Positions 46,700 through 57,886 of a stretch of 64,000 nt of DNA are shown here, piece by piece; the first letter of the stretch is position 1; every line of letters begins with the position of its first letter. The translations under genes and the position numbers were made by a program. Source of the DNA: Papiliotrema nemorosa (lineage: Eukaryota; Basidiomycota; Tremellomycetes; Tremellales; Rhynchogastremaceae); contig JASKOT010000016.1 of NCBI GenBank assembly GCA_032158125.1, positions 1-64,000 on the forward strand, read 5' to 3'. The notes under the pieces are model-generated. The model was given only the letters and a program-made list of their open reading frames with translations, made no database searches and was not told where the DNA came from.

Positions 46700-47303
46700 A
46701 TGTCTTTCCTGGCCAGATCATTGTTTGCCTCCTCGTCCCGCTTGAGCATTCCCGCCCGGGCATTCTCCACCTCTTCACTTGTCCTCGCAGAAGGTCGCCG
46801 CGTTCCCAACCCTCTCCAATCACCCGACTTTCCTCCTATTCCCGGATCACCTTCTACAGACATTGCTCTACGCCTATCAGACGGTACGATCGCTCCGACC
46901 GATCCTAAATCATCGACGGACGGTCTCTCATTCGGAAAAGATACACATGAATGGTGGCAGTCCCGCTCGAATGCGCGAAATCAAGCATCCATCATATCCA
47001 TGTATGAAGGTCGTTCGGAACCTGTCACTCAAGGATCGGCATTCATTAGGTCTTATAGGAGCTTAAAGAGACTGATGAATGTCTCTGGGGTCAAAAAGGA
47101 GGTTAGACAAGCGATGTATTACGAGAAACCGAGTGAGAAGAGGGTCAGATTGGCTTCTGAACGACATCGAAGGAGGTTTGCAGCGATGGTGAGTCTAAGA
47201 CACCCGTCGCGAGGGGTGCAGGGAGTTTAGAAAAGGCGTTGCTAATCTTCAGGTTCGATCAAAGGTTCATCTGGTCGCTGCGTACAGAAACAGAAACAAG
47301 TAG
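46700..47303 (+). CDS. MRP21: Mitochondrial ribosomal protein bS21m
   Basis: Small-subunit mitoribosomal protein. Start MSFLARSLFASSSRLSIPAR, a typical mitochondrial presequence. The middle is Ser/Pro-rich. The C-terminal third matches the S21 domain: RSYRSLKRLMNVSGVKKEVR, AMYYEKPSEKRVRLASERH, then RRRFAAM joined across one intron (about 47190-47252) to VRSKVHLVAAYRNRNK. Two exons. Clear call. Confidence 0.88.
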
Positions 47304-47379
47304 AAGGACTCATAATGCATGCACGCGTGATATGCCCCTTTATACAACATATGCACCATACTCAGTCATGAAGTGCATA

Positions 47380-47670
47380 TTACAGAGCCTCTATGACCTC
47401 CCCATGCTCTATCACGAGTATTTGATCTCCCTTCATGGCATTCTCGCAGTCTGTCACAACACTTGAGCCCATTGTATTTCTCGGTTCCGAAGCGTTTTGT
47501 TTTGGCCATTCCTCGCTCTCATCATCTAAGTTACCATCCATCTCATTCGTCTCTGTATCTAGGACCTCGAGGCATTTGCTTCGCATACACTTAGTACAGA
47601 GTCTGTACCTACATTTAGCTCGACTGTGGCCCGGGAGACGAGCACGACACCGCCTGATTGTCAAGCACAT
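47380..47670 (-). CDS. Possible small Cys-rich protein
   Basis: A 96-codon minus-strand frame between bS21m and the API5-like gene, opposite to both. The N-terminus is basic with a dense Cys pattern (MCLTIRRCRARLPGHSRAKC, then RYRLCTKCMRSKCLEV), suggestive of a zinc-binding knuckle. The rest is acidic (NLDDESEEWPKQN). No family is recognised and no promoter is seen; it could be a chance frame in a 425-bp gap. Confidence 0.25.
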   Translation of the reverse strand: MCLTIRRCRARLPGHSRAKCRYRLCTKCMRSKCLEVLDTETNEMDGNLDDESEEWPKQNASEPRNTMGSSVVTDCENAMKGDQILVIEHGEVIEAL

Positions 47671-47728
47671 ATAGCCTCAACTCGCTTCTTCAACGTCCTC
47701 ACCACTTGTATTCCCTCGATCATCCACC

Positions 47729-50700
47729 ATGCCATCCCGAGAGCTGGACGAGGCGAAACGCCTCTTGACGAGAAGTATAGGTGATAGAGCCACAGCAGAG
47801 GATGTATGTCAACCCAGCATCCCATCAGCACCGGCAGGACGCAGTCAAGCTGATTCTGTAGAGGAAAGCATTTCACCGACAAGTAATCCGATTATGCTCC
47901 ATCAATGATATGGACTCGAAAGCATATTTCGGCTCGATGGTCTGGAAACATTTCAAAGAGTTTGACGATTTGCAGGATTCAGCTGTGGATGCCATCTTGG
48001 ACTTGTGCGAGGACGATGATGAAAAGGTATGGCGTTGCTCCATGCCTCTTTGTCTTTGTTCATAGACCCCGGTTGTGGCTGACGAGAAGACTAGGATACA
48101 GGGTATAAAAGGACTGAAAACTACGGCCAAGGCGGACCCAAGATGGGTCAAGAGTAATACAGGTGTTCTCCTTCAGCTTCTCGGTTCAGGTGAGTGGTAA
48201 ACCCAATCGTGCCAGGGACGCCTATTGATGGCAGCATCTCCTAATGAGCTGGGTCAGGTCCACCTCGGTCTGTGCGAGCTGTTTATGGTAGCGCCCGCGG
48301 ACGCCATCCGAGCAATGATCGACGAATGTCTAGACTCTGAAGACGGTGAAGGATCTTCTCGCCGAAACACTCTCAACTTCCTAGTCAACAACGCCGCACC
48401 TCAACGCAAGGAGGTCTTCGAGTCAGGAAACAATAGAAAAGCTGAGGAAGCGCTCAAGTCCGGACTCCACAAGGTTCTCAAGAAAAAATTGAGCTCGACA
48501 GATACTTTGACCATCCTCCGACTGCTCATGTCCCTCTCTACGGTTTCCGGGCGTAACGCCACAAAAGACGACGCGGGGGATTTTGCGGATCTAATGGTCG
48601 AATCGATCCCCTACAACGCATCAAGGGGGGCGAAAGAGGACCTAGTGAGGCTGTTCGGAGAATATGTGGATAAGAACCCGCCATTGGACCCGAGGGAAGC
48701 TTTGAAAAGTGTCAAACAGCTATCGGATACTTTGACAGCGATGGCATTGGAACGAGGGGACTCAATGGCAAAGAAAGTGGTGGACAGGCTGGACACCTGG
48801 GCAGAAGAATCGATCGATCTCTGGGCGAGAGATAGGACAGACGAGTTTCCAAAGGAGAAGATCGTATCGGGTTATTGCAAGTTTATGATCACGGATATCC
48901 TGGCAAGTCATCGTTGTTCTCTATGCTATAAGTGGACACATTGCTAACGTACGAAGGGAGTTGTCACGCCTACATCGTTCAAATTGACTCAATCGGCTAG
49001 CTTGTCGCTGGAAAAGATGCTCTTCTCCATCTACAGTCTACAATCATGGGTATGTCTGAGTTTCCTTTTGATACATGAGACTGACATACAGCGAGACAGC
49101 AGAAGTGACGTTGTCAAGAGCAAAGATGTGAAGGATTTGAAAGAATTGAGCCGATACTCAAGTGACCTGGTCAAAAGAGCCAAAGGACCAGATATTGAAT
49201 CGCTGCGAAACATTGAGACCATCTCCGAGGTAAGCCTTTGATCCAGGCGCGTTACCGACGGGCAAGGGTTGTGGCTGACCTCAACAGTGGTTGACAAAAA
49301 CCACTTCTACCATCCCGAAAATCACACCATCATGGAAGAGAGAAGCTTCCAACTCAAGACCACGACCGGTCTCTCCCGTTCGACCCACGAGTCCGCCTGC
49401 CGCGCGTCAACCGCCCCCGAAGACTCGACCAGTGATCCAACCCCGACCCCCTATCGTACCGCCACAAGAAGCTTCGATTCCCAGGAGTCCAAACCGTGCG
49501 GGACCCTCAAGCTCAGCCGAACTTCCGCCTGCGGCCCCTGCGCCTGCCCCGCCAATCATAACAGGAAACGATCAAGCGCCTACATCGACCACAGCGCCGC
49601 AATCTGGTGCTCGAGGAGTAGCTAGTCAGGCTACGCGTCAGCACGTCAAGGTGGGCCAAATTATCCAGAACGAAAAACTGCCATTGTCGAAACGCTTCAG
49701 TAAAGAGCCCACAGCGTCGCCAGTCCCTGCCATTGGTAATGCCATAACCCCTTCGGCACCGGCGCCGTCGAGCAGTGGTACACCGGCTAAACAACAATTA
49801 ACGATCGCCGGGCGAAACGGAGGCGTTGAGCTCTTGCCTACCCCTTCGCCGCAATCTCGAGCAGGACAAGAGCTGCTGCCTCACCTGCTCACCCAGCCTG
49901 ACGATTCCGCTCCGCTTGTCCAATCAACTCAAGCGGGACCCTCAAAGCCGGCTCTGACGCCTCAATCATCCACACCTTCGCTCGCGGCTAGACTAGGTAT
50001 CGCTCAGAACAGCGGGAAAAGGAGCAGGGATGCTTCACCACAGCACCCCGAGGCTGTCCAGGTACAACACCCTCCGGGCCCATCTCGCTCGCTGCTCGAC
50101 AGGATGAATTCAAGGGAAGATCCGAGATCGATCAAGCGTCCAAAATCAAATACCGACATTAGCAAAGGATCCTTGGCGGATCGTATACGTCAGAACACTG
50201 CGGGACTACCCTCAACACCACCCGTCATCGATGCTGCCAAGGCGGCAGCACCAACCCCTGGTAGATCCCTCTCTATCCGAAACACCGCGGTGGAGCAGGC
50301 TGGCCCGGGTCCCAAGACGATGTCGATATTCGGTCGAGGTTCTCAGCCTACCCCGACTCCTACGCCTAAAGCGACAACCGACGGATCTTACTTCCACATC
50401 GGGAACGGGAACGGTCCAAACGCAGGAGCGCCTCCTAGTGCAACAGCAACGCGGCCGGTAGGGCTGTCTATCAGAGCAGCTTCGCAGGCTGCCAAGAAGG
50501 AAGATGAGCCAGTGAGAAGGAAAGGACGTGGATTCAAGGAACAGGATGGAGATGGGGATTGGGAGATGCCTATGACCAGTTCGATCCTCACGTCGAACTC
50601 GTCAGTGGGGCTTCCGGTGACGCTCGCCGGCCGACCATTGAATATCAGGAAATCAACGGGGTCCAACGGTAACGGTACCGGAGGGAAAGGTCCGGAGAAC

Positions 50701-50763
50701 GGGAGCGGGCTTCGGAATGGGCAGCAGAAGGCCCCTGCTTCCTTGGCAAGTAGACTTTCGTGA
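47729..50763 (+). CDS. API5-like protein (apoptosis inhibitor 5 fold)
   Basis: Api5 is a nuclear HEAT/ARM-like helical protein, in animals an anti-apoptotic factor linked to mRNA export. Start MPSRELDEAKRLLTRSIGD at 47729. Recognisable segments: YFGSMVWKHFKEFDDLQDSA, AILDLCEDDDEK then QGIKGLKTTAKADPRWVKSN, and later FADLMVESIPY and EFPKEKIVSGYCKFMI. The helical part ends near 49290. The last exon (to 50763) encodes about 490 residues rich in Pro, Ser and Ala, with short basic clusters (GKRSRDASP, DPRSIKRPKSN). The extra tail is not part of animal Api5. About six introns. The fold call is good; the molecular role in fungi is unknown. Confidence 0.8.
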
Positions 50764-51004
50764 GCCTGCGAAGTAGGATGTCTGTAGGTGGACTATCAAT
50801 GAGAGCAAACTGGGAGACGCGCGCGGGGTATAATTTGCAAGTTCTATTGACCGGCCACAGCATGTATATCTGCATCCATTCTTCCGTATACATCGTCAAA
50901 GACTCTACTTCTACTGCATTACTGTTACTGCTGACTGCTTTGCACTGCTACGATCCACTGGCATCGAGACCCTCAAGCCTCGTCATGGGCTATGTACAGT
51001 CGCT

Positions 51005-52216
51005 CTACACCTCGAGCACGACTCGACCGGTGATTTTGCCCGCTTCGAGGTCTTCAAACACACTGTGAGACGCGTCAGCCATGTTTCTCTTCTCGCATCC
51101 CAAACTTGACATACTCTTTGAGATCCTTGAGCTTCTTCAGCTCATAGTGGACTCTTGCCTTTCCAGCGGCGGCGATGTCCAGAGCCTCAATGGCATCTTG
51201 CCTGTTACCCACGTAACTTCCTTGGATCCTGATTGACTTGAAGACTGTCCAGAAGGAGGTCATCTCCATGCCTGTCATTAGGTACCTCTTCAACGATGCA
51301 AGATCTGATCAAACTCACTCTTATCCACCATTCCTACACAAACCAACGTCCCTCCCTCTCGGAGGTATTGTACTGCTTGAGTGTACGCAGCAGCACTGGC
51401 AGCAGCGACGACTGCCGCCTGGGGTCCTAATCCCCCACTGGCCTTTTTGATATCCCCCACAAGATCTTTCGTCTCTTTGAAATCGATCCACGCTTCCGCC
51501 CCGAGTTTCTGGACCAGTTTCTTCTTGTCTTCCCCTGAATCAATAGCGATGACTCGAAGACCCATATATGTGGCGTATTGCACGGCCAGATGACCTAATC
51601 CTCCACCTGCACCGGGGATGGCGACCCAATCCCCCGCTTTTGTATTTGACACTTTGAGAGCTTTGTAGGTTGTGACTCCGGCGCACAGGATCGAGGCTGC
51701 TTCCGCGGATTTGAGAGAGGCAGGGATAGGGGTGACGTAGTGGATGTAAGATACGACGTATTGGGAGAATGTCCCGTCGACAGTGTACCCCGAGAGCTTT
51801 ACCTTGGGACAGTCTGCGATGAGCTCGGGCTAGGTTCTATAATACGGGAAAGGGGGCTCACTCATTTCGAAACCCTTTCGACAGAGTTCACAATTGAGAC
51901 AACTATCGGCGATCCACTTTATACCGACTCTATCTCCAACTTTGATATCCGACCTGGAAGTGTGTTCTCCGATAGCTACAACCTCGCCTACACCTTCATG
52001 TCCCCCAATAAGAGGTACATTGGGCTTGACGGGCCAATCACCCTGTTTCGCATGAAGGTCGGTGTGGCATACTCCCGTGTACTCGATCTTGACGAGGCAT
52101 TCACCCGGAGCGAGGTCTGAAGGTTGTTTGACAGGATGAGAGGTTTTGACCTCGATGGGTGAGCCTATGGACGGCACTACGCAGGCAGTCTGGGTTGAGG
52201 GGATCGACGGGGACAT
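51005..52216 (-). CDS. ADH1: Zinc-dependent alcohol dehydrogenase
   Basis: NAD-dependent medium-chain dehydrogenase that interconverts ethanol and acetaldehyde. Start MSPSIPSTQTACVV at 52216. Catalytic zinc ligands: the Cys and His-linked VCHTDLHA and GGHEGVGEV. Structural zinc site: SCLNCELCRKGFEMNC, with the last Cys in the next exon. The NAD site is PGAGGGLGHLAVQYA, followed by GLRVIAIDSGEDKK. The C-terminus is SYVGNRQDAIEALDIAAAGK and, in a small last exon, FEDLEAGKITGRVVLEV, stop at 51005. About four introns. It resembles yeast Adh1-type enzymes; cytosolic, because no leader is seen. Confidence 0.92.
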
Positions 52217-52738
52217 GTTGTTGCGGAAGATGGGATGTGGGTGGAAGGAGCGGGGTCAGCTTTATACCCTTTGTACCTGGACAAAGGACAATGCAGGTGT
52301 GAGCCCGTCTCTGATACGATCAAAAGCCCCATGATACCCGGTTAAAGCTGTCATCCGAGTGGAGGGTACTTGCTGACACTCAAGTCAAGAGATGCGTGGA
52401 CGAGGAGAGGGACAGTGGTGATTTGTATTTGGCGGAACGACAGATGATGATGAATTTGTATTCCTTCTCATGTCAGACGGTTGCATCCGTCGACCCCGCA
52501 GCATCACACCGCACTTCCCTGGGGCTTACCTGGAGACAGATAGATGGTCTCTGACTGTCTGCCCATGGATCATGCACATGCAGCAGTCAGGGAGAGAGCG
52601 ACAACGGGGGGATTCTTTCTGATGCTGGTGCAGGGGGGAAAAGTCGTGACGTGGAACTCTTTTCTGTTTCATCTCGTTTCCGAGCAAGAGATTTCCGAAA
52701 CACCCCTCTATACACTCCATGTTACTCAAGACATCCCA
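52217..52738. other. Divergent promoter region, ADH / GatB
   Basis: About 520 bp between divergent starts. The frame of the GatB gene is open upstream of its ATG to 52544, but the mitochondrial leader begins at 52739, so the upstream part is treated as leader. Confidence 0.45.
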
Positions 52739-54713
52739 ATGTTGCTATCAAGATGGACAGCCGTGACGCGGATAATCACACAGCACGCTCAATTATCCTC
52801 CGCACATAGATATAAATCCACCTCGACCTCGAGTACAGCCCTAGATGACGGATGGCAAGTGATCATTGGCCTTGAAATACACGCTCAGCTCCGTACCAAG
52901 CGTAAACTCTTTTCACGTGCGTCCGGCTATGTTACTCCACTATCACAACTCATCCTCAGGAGCGGCATTGTCTTATGGAGTCGAGGCGAACACGAATGTC
53001 GAGCCGCTCGATGCGGGTATACCTGGTTCATTACCTGTGAGCTGGTGTCTCAGGTCCAAGAAGCTGACTATGGAGGTGCTCGACTTGGAAGCAATCCGCT
53101 TGAGCGTCTTGACAGCTTTAGCGCTGAATTGCAAGATAGTACGTGTTGATCTGTCGCGATGTCATAAACAGCGCTCATCATGCAGAATCCCCGGTCAACA
53201 TTCGATAGGAAACATTACTTCTACCATGATATCCCAACATCCTACCAAATAACCCAACACTACAGTTTGTCCACCCTACTCATGCCTCGAATATGGGTTG
53301 ATGATACAGATCCATTAGCTCGAGATGGTACGCTGCAGATATATAAAGGCGAAAATGGTACTACGCGGGATTTGACGGTGAATATCCAGCAATTACAGGT
53401 AGAGCAAGACACGGCCAAATCGCAGTTGGTCGGGACGGATCGATTGATCGATCTGAATAGGGCCGGAGCGGGGTTGATGGAGATTGTGACTGATCCTGAT
53501 ATGCGGTATGTGCACTTCCCGCTAGCCCTGAGAAGGGGATTACCTCTTGGATCCCGCTCATGGCAGATCGCCGGAAGAAGCAGGGGCATTTGTGAGGAAA
53601 TTACAGGGGCTACTAAGGAGGATAGGATCGGGAGATGGGGACATGGAAAAGGTATGAGTTTGGTGAACACACATTAGAAGTGGTGTACTCATGGCAGGGC
53701 AACCTCAGAGTTGACGCCAATGTCTCGGTGCATCGACCTGGAACGCCTTTTGGCACACGATGCGAGATCAAAAACCTCAATTCGGTCAGATTTCTACAAC
53801 AAGCGATAGGTACATTGGCGCACGAGCTTGGCACTGATTCATAGAATACGAGAGAAAACGACATATTGCGCATTATACATCTACGTCTGAACCTCTGGCG
53901 CAAGAGACACGAACTCTGAATGAGCTCACGGGGGAGACGATGTTGTTGCGGAAGAAAGAAGAAGCAGAGGATTATCGTTATATGCCAGATTCCAATCTCC
54001 CCGCTATGGTCATTCAACCTGTCAGTATTTCCTTGTGAATTTGGTGTGGATTGCTGATGATCAGGACTACCTGGAGAGGTTAAAACGTGATGTACCGGAG
54101 TTACCGTGGGAGACGGTCACTCGGATCTCGGAGCAGTATGGTGTGCCGAAACGTGAACTGGAGACGTTGATGGGTCTGGACGAGTACCATGCGGCGGGTA
54201 TCAACTACTTTGAGGAGATTACACAGGGCGATGTCAAGCTCGGTAAAAGGGCTCTGAACTGGTACGTTCTTACCGCATAAGCATATGGATAAGACTCACG
54301 CCAGGGTCGCACATGAGATGCTGGGACAGCTCAACTCGATCAACAAACTCTGGACACCTGATATCGTCCCATCATCTTTGAATCGGGAGATTATACTCGC
54401 CATCGAACATTCAAAATTGACAGGAACAAACGCCAAAGTCGTCTTGAAACACTTGATCGATAACCCTTCTTCCACCGCTAAACCCCTCGCTGAGATCCTG
54501 GCTGAGCTTAATATGACAACGACGGACGCGGTGGATCTCCGAGCGCTATGCGAAGACAGTCTGAATAAGATGCCGGATGTTGCGGAGAGCTTGAAAAAGG
54601 GTCAGATGAAAGCTATGGGTAGGATCATTGGGGATGTCATGAGGAAAAGTAAAGGTGCGGCGGATGCCAAAAAGGCCAGTAAGATGATCATGGAGATCTT
54701 GGAGGTCAAATGA
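52739..54713 (+). CDS. PET112: Mitochondrial glutamyl-tRNA(Gln) amidotransferase subunit B
   Basis: GatB transamidates Glu-tRNA(Gln) to Gln-tRNA(Gln) in mitochondria, with GatA and a GatF/C partner. The leader [18 protein letters not shown] is a mitochondrial presequence. Then [59 protein letters not shown] joined to [14 protein letters not shown], and [20 protein letters not shown]. Later come [42 protein letters not shown] and the C-terminal YqeY-like tail ([20 protein letters not shown]) that ends EILEVK. About nine introns inferred from frame and phase. High confidence. Confidence 0.92.
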
Positions 54714-55070
54714 GATTCCACTAGAGGTCCTGTCGATCCGTTGTAAGTGTATGGGATCGAGAGATGTAGCCGTGATTAGTCTTTAAACACCGGACGCTTC
54801 GTATCCGAGGGTGACGGCTGCGCTCGTTGATATGCAAGATGGGCTCTTGACAATTCTTCAATTGAAAAGTAAGCTTGGGTCATGAAGTACTCTAAACTGG
54901 GGCAGGATGCCATATTGCGAGCTTGATCTGCCATGTCGATACGCAACGTGCTTCAGTCACCTGGAAGAGATCGCTGCGGGTCGTAACGACCGAATGAGAT
55001 ACTTCACATGGGGATCCGAGTAGATTAATAACGATACCATGTGTCTCACAAGCTGATGAAGAGATGTGCC
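54714..55070. other. Convergent intergenic region
   Basis: 3' ends of the GatB gene (+) and the GCNA-like gene (-). No other feature is seen. Confidence 0.4.
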
Positions 55071-57672
55071 TCACGCCTGTGCCTCCGCTATCGCTTTCCA
55101 ATGCCCTCTGTGATCCGCCCCTGGCGCATCTTGCCATTGCCTCGACAACGCTCGCATCACCTCGCCGTGTGTTGCTCCCGGCATGGCAGTTTTGGCGTAT
55201 TTCATGTTTTCCTTGAGGTATGCTACGTGTTCTCAGCCAGAATACGCTGAGCTCGAGTCGCTGATTACTCACTCTGGAATGGGTTGCTGGCTTTGGTTTC
55301 GAAAAGAGGTATGAGATTGTTACCACAAGACCAACAACGTTCCTTTTCGACATCGATAGCTGTACACATCAGCTTGAGGGTATCCTACATGGGTCTTGGA
55401 CACGAACATTTAGAGTGTCGACGATATCTGACGCATCAGCGAAGTCGACCAGGATCTCAAATGACGCCACGTACGTGACGGAACACTTCTCATTGGAGCA
55501 CTTCCACCGATACTTATACTCGATGGTGTAGTTATGCGTAGTCTGTGAATCATTAGCCTGGCAATGATACAGCACCAATGTTGGCTTACCGTGACCTCGA
55601 TATCCGGTCTCGCTCGCATCACCTTTCTTCCCCTGGACTCCGTCAGCCTTGCTCTTGGCTGACAAGACAAACGAGTTGAATCAGACTGACCATGATCTGA
55701 ACACTCTGCCGTGGGGATTCTTCCACTCTTCGGAGATCATAAAACAAGCCACAGGCCATCACTTGACGCACCTCGATGAGGGATAAATGACTCACGATGA
55801 CACATTTCATGGGCGACGGTGCTCAAGATCTGCTCTTCTCCCGTCAATACCTTTTCGGAAAGCTCAATCCTCCCCGTCAACTTTCTCGTCCCATCGGGAT
55901 GCTTCTCCCTGTATATCAGCAATAATACTACAGGCAACGAAGCGCTATTGCGCTACCTGCCTTCGGCAATGGGCTTTCCCGGCTGTAGTCAACAATCGCT
56001 TGTTCCATGCGATCGATGCCTCGCTCAGCTTCTTATCGAAAACTCTGCGATCTAGCTCATCAAAGATTTTCCTTGCAATCCGTTCTCTTTCAAGCTTCCA
56101 ACCTCGCTCGTCCCTCTTGATTGGGCTCTTCTTCTTCCTACGTCCCCCAACCAGCTGTACATCTTCGGATAGCTTCTGTTCGTCGTCATCGTCATCGTAC
56201 AAGGTCAAACGGGAAAAGTCGGGCAAGTCGTTCGAAAGTCCCGGAGGGGTATATTGCAGAATGTCGACCGCCACTTCATCGCCATCGTCGGTGTCACTGT
56301 CCACAACATGTTTTACGCTTTGATCCCCATGTCTACACCCTTCCGACTTGAGATTCTTCTTAGCAATTGGATCGGTCCTCCTTGGCGGTTCCAGGATATC
56401 ATCTAGATCATCCTCGCTGTCCTCGAGCATATCAATATGCCCATCTTCTCCACTCAGATCCGAGTCATCGACGATGAAATCCTTCAAAGATCCCAGACTT
56501 GTGTCATAGTGCTTCCCCAAGTCGTAGTAATCTGCTTCCTCCTCTTGTGCCTCCTCGTCTTCTCCTTCTTCTTCCTCTTCCTCTTCTTCGCTTGACCTGC
56601 CGAGCACCATGAACTGAGATCTAGTGGACCTGCCATGAGATCGAGTAGCAGCCCGAGCCGTCCGAGGTGTCTGAGGGTTCTTCCGACTTTCCGCTAGAGC
56701 TTTCAAGCGATCGTATCGATGTTTGTTCGACTGAGATCTCGGTGCCTGGGGGAAAGAGGGGACGGGTCGCGTGTTAAGCCTCGGAGACAAGGGTGAGCCT
56801 TGGTAAGAGGCAGTTCTGGAAGGAGACGGAGGATCTTGGATGGCGTCTCCATCATTCGAAATGTGACTGTCGTCCGAATCGGAATCCCGTAGCGGTGATC
56901 GGTACCTTGGTGAACGTGAAGGTCCAGCTGAGTCATTATGAGGTAAAGGTTGCACAGGAGAATCATCCGAAAATAGAGAAGCCACTCCCTGTTTGCGTTC
57001 GTCGATATCGACAGTAGGACCGAGCTCTGCCTTCATGTCGAGCTTGCTATCTTGCTCTAGGGAACGAACAACCTTTCTCGTGATTGATTCTGCAGGTGTC
57101 GACAACGCCGGTGAAGCAGGTAGAAACAATGGCGTACCACGTATTCTAGGCTTCACATCTTCCATCACTCGATGTCGGGGTGTGTGTAGCACATCCAACA
57201 GTTCCGACTTGACGTGCACAATCTCATCTCCCTTCTTCAATTCCGGTTTCTCCAACCTCTCCATCGTCGGCGTAATATCCTGCACTTCTTTATTGACTTT
57301 ACGTATGTCCATTGAGGTGGTTGAGGGTACCGTGTGAGTCTTATCAACCTTGGCGGGCGTGTTGACGCCTGAGAGTAGTCGAGCAAAAATATTATCCTCG
57401 TCGTCTTCAATCACAATAGGTTTGATATCGGGTTTCCTGCTCAGATCCTTTCTCGGTGTTCTTCCTTTCGCGGTGATCACAGAAGCCCTCGCGGGAAGCT
57501 TGGTCCGGGGAGTCAGAGGCTTCCTCCCAGTCGTTGAGATTCGGGCAGGCTTTACTACCGGATCAGAATGGGATAAGTCGCTTGAAGACTCACCTTCCTC
57601 CTCACTAGAGGATACCAAGTCAATCACCTCATGGGCAGTCTTGCGGCTCGTTCGGACGGATGGCAGCGGCAT
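55071..57672 (-). CDS. GCNA/SprT-like nuclear zinc protease
   Basis: SprT-family proteases of the GCNA/ACRC type act on DNA-protein crosslinks. The long first exon (57672 to about 55960) is disordered and acidic: it opens MPLPSVRTSRKTAHEVIDLV, which contains a SUMO-interaction-like VIDLV followed by acidic residues, and has a second (KPIVIEDDEDN). It ends with ERIARKIFDELDRRVFDKKL and SIAWNKRLLTTAGKAHCRR, the SprT fold opening. The next exons give RIELSEKVLTGEEQILSTVA and HEMCH, the HExxH zinc site, then FMISEEWKNPHGRVFRSW with the third His. A zinc-ribbon-like part (RWKCSNEKC ... CWSCGNNLIP) follows and the end is an HMG-like helix region (YLKENMKYAKTAMPGATHGE) to stop at 55071. The splice right after HEMCH appears non-canonical (see findings). 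Family certain; substrate inferred. Confidence 0.85.
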
Positions 57673-57886
57673 TTTATGCGTCTACAAGATACGGGTGGTG
57701 TTACAAGCAAGGCAACAGGGTTGATTCAACGCTCCATCCATGTTGACAAGCAGCCCCGGCTTCGGATCCGATCCAGGTGGCAAAAATCAGTCGCGTTTAG
57801 GTTCGAGCGTGCCGAGCGGTATGGTACAGTGTCTGAGGCGCATGCATTTGAAGGATACAACAGGCTTGCGGGGTACAACATTTTGA

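Noticed and set aside
52544..52738. Longer N-terminus of GatB from the upstream in-frame start
   Set aside because: The ATG at 52739 begins a typical mitochondrial leader, whereas the upstream part contains hydrophobic and acidic stretches that do not fit one.
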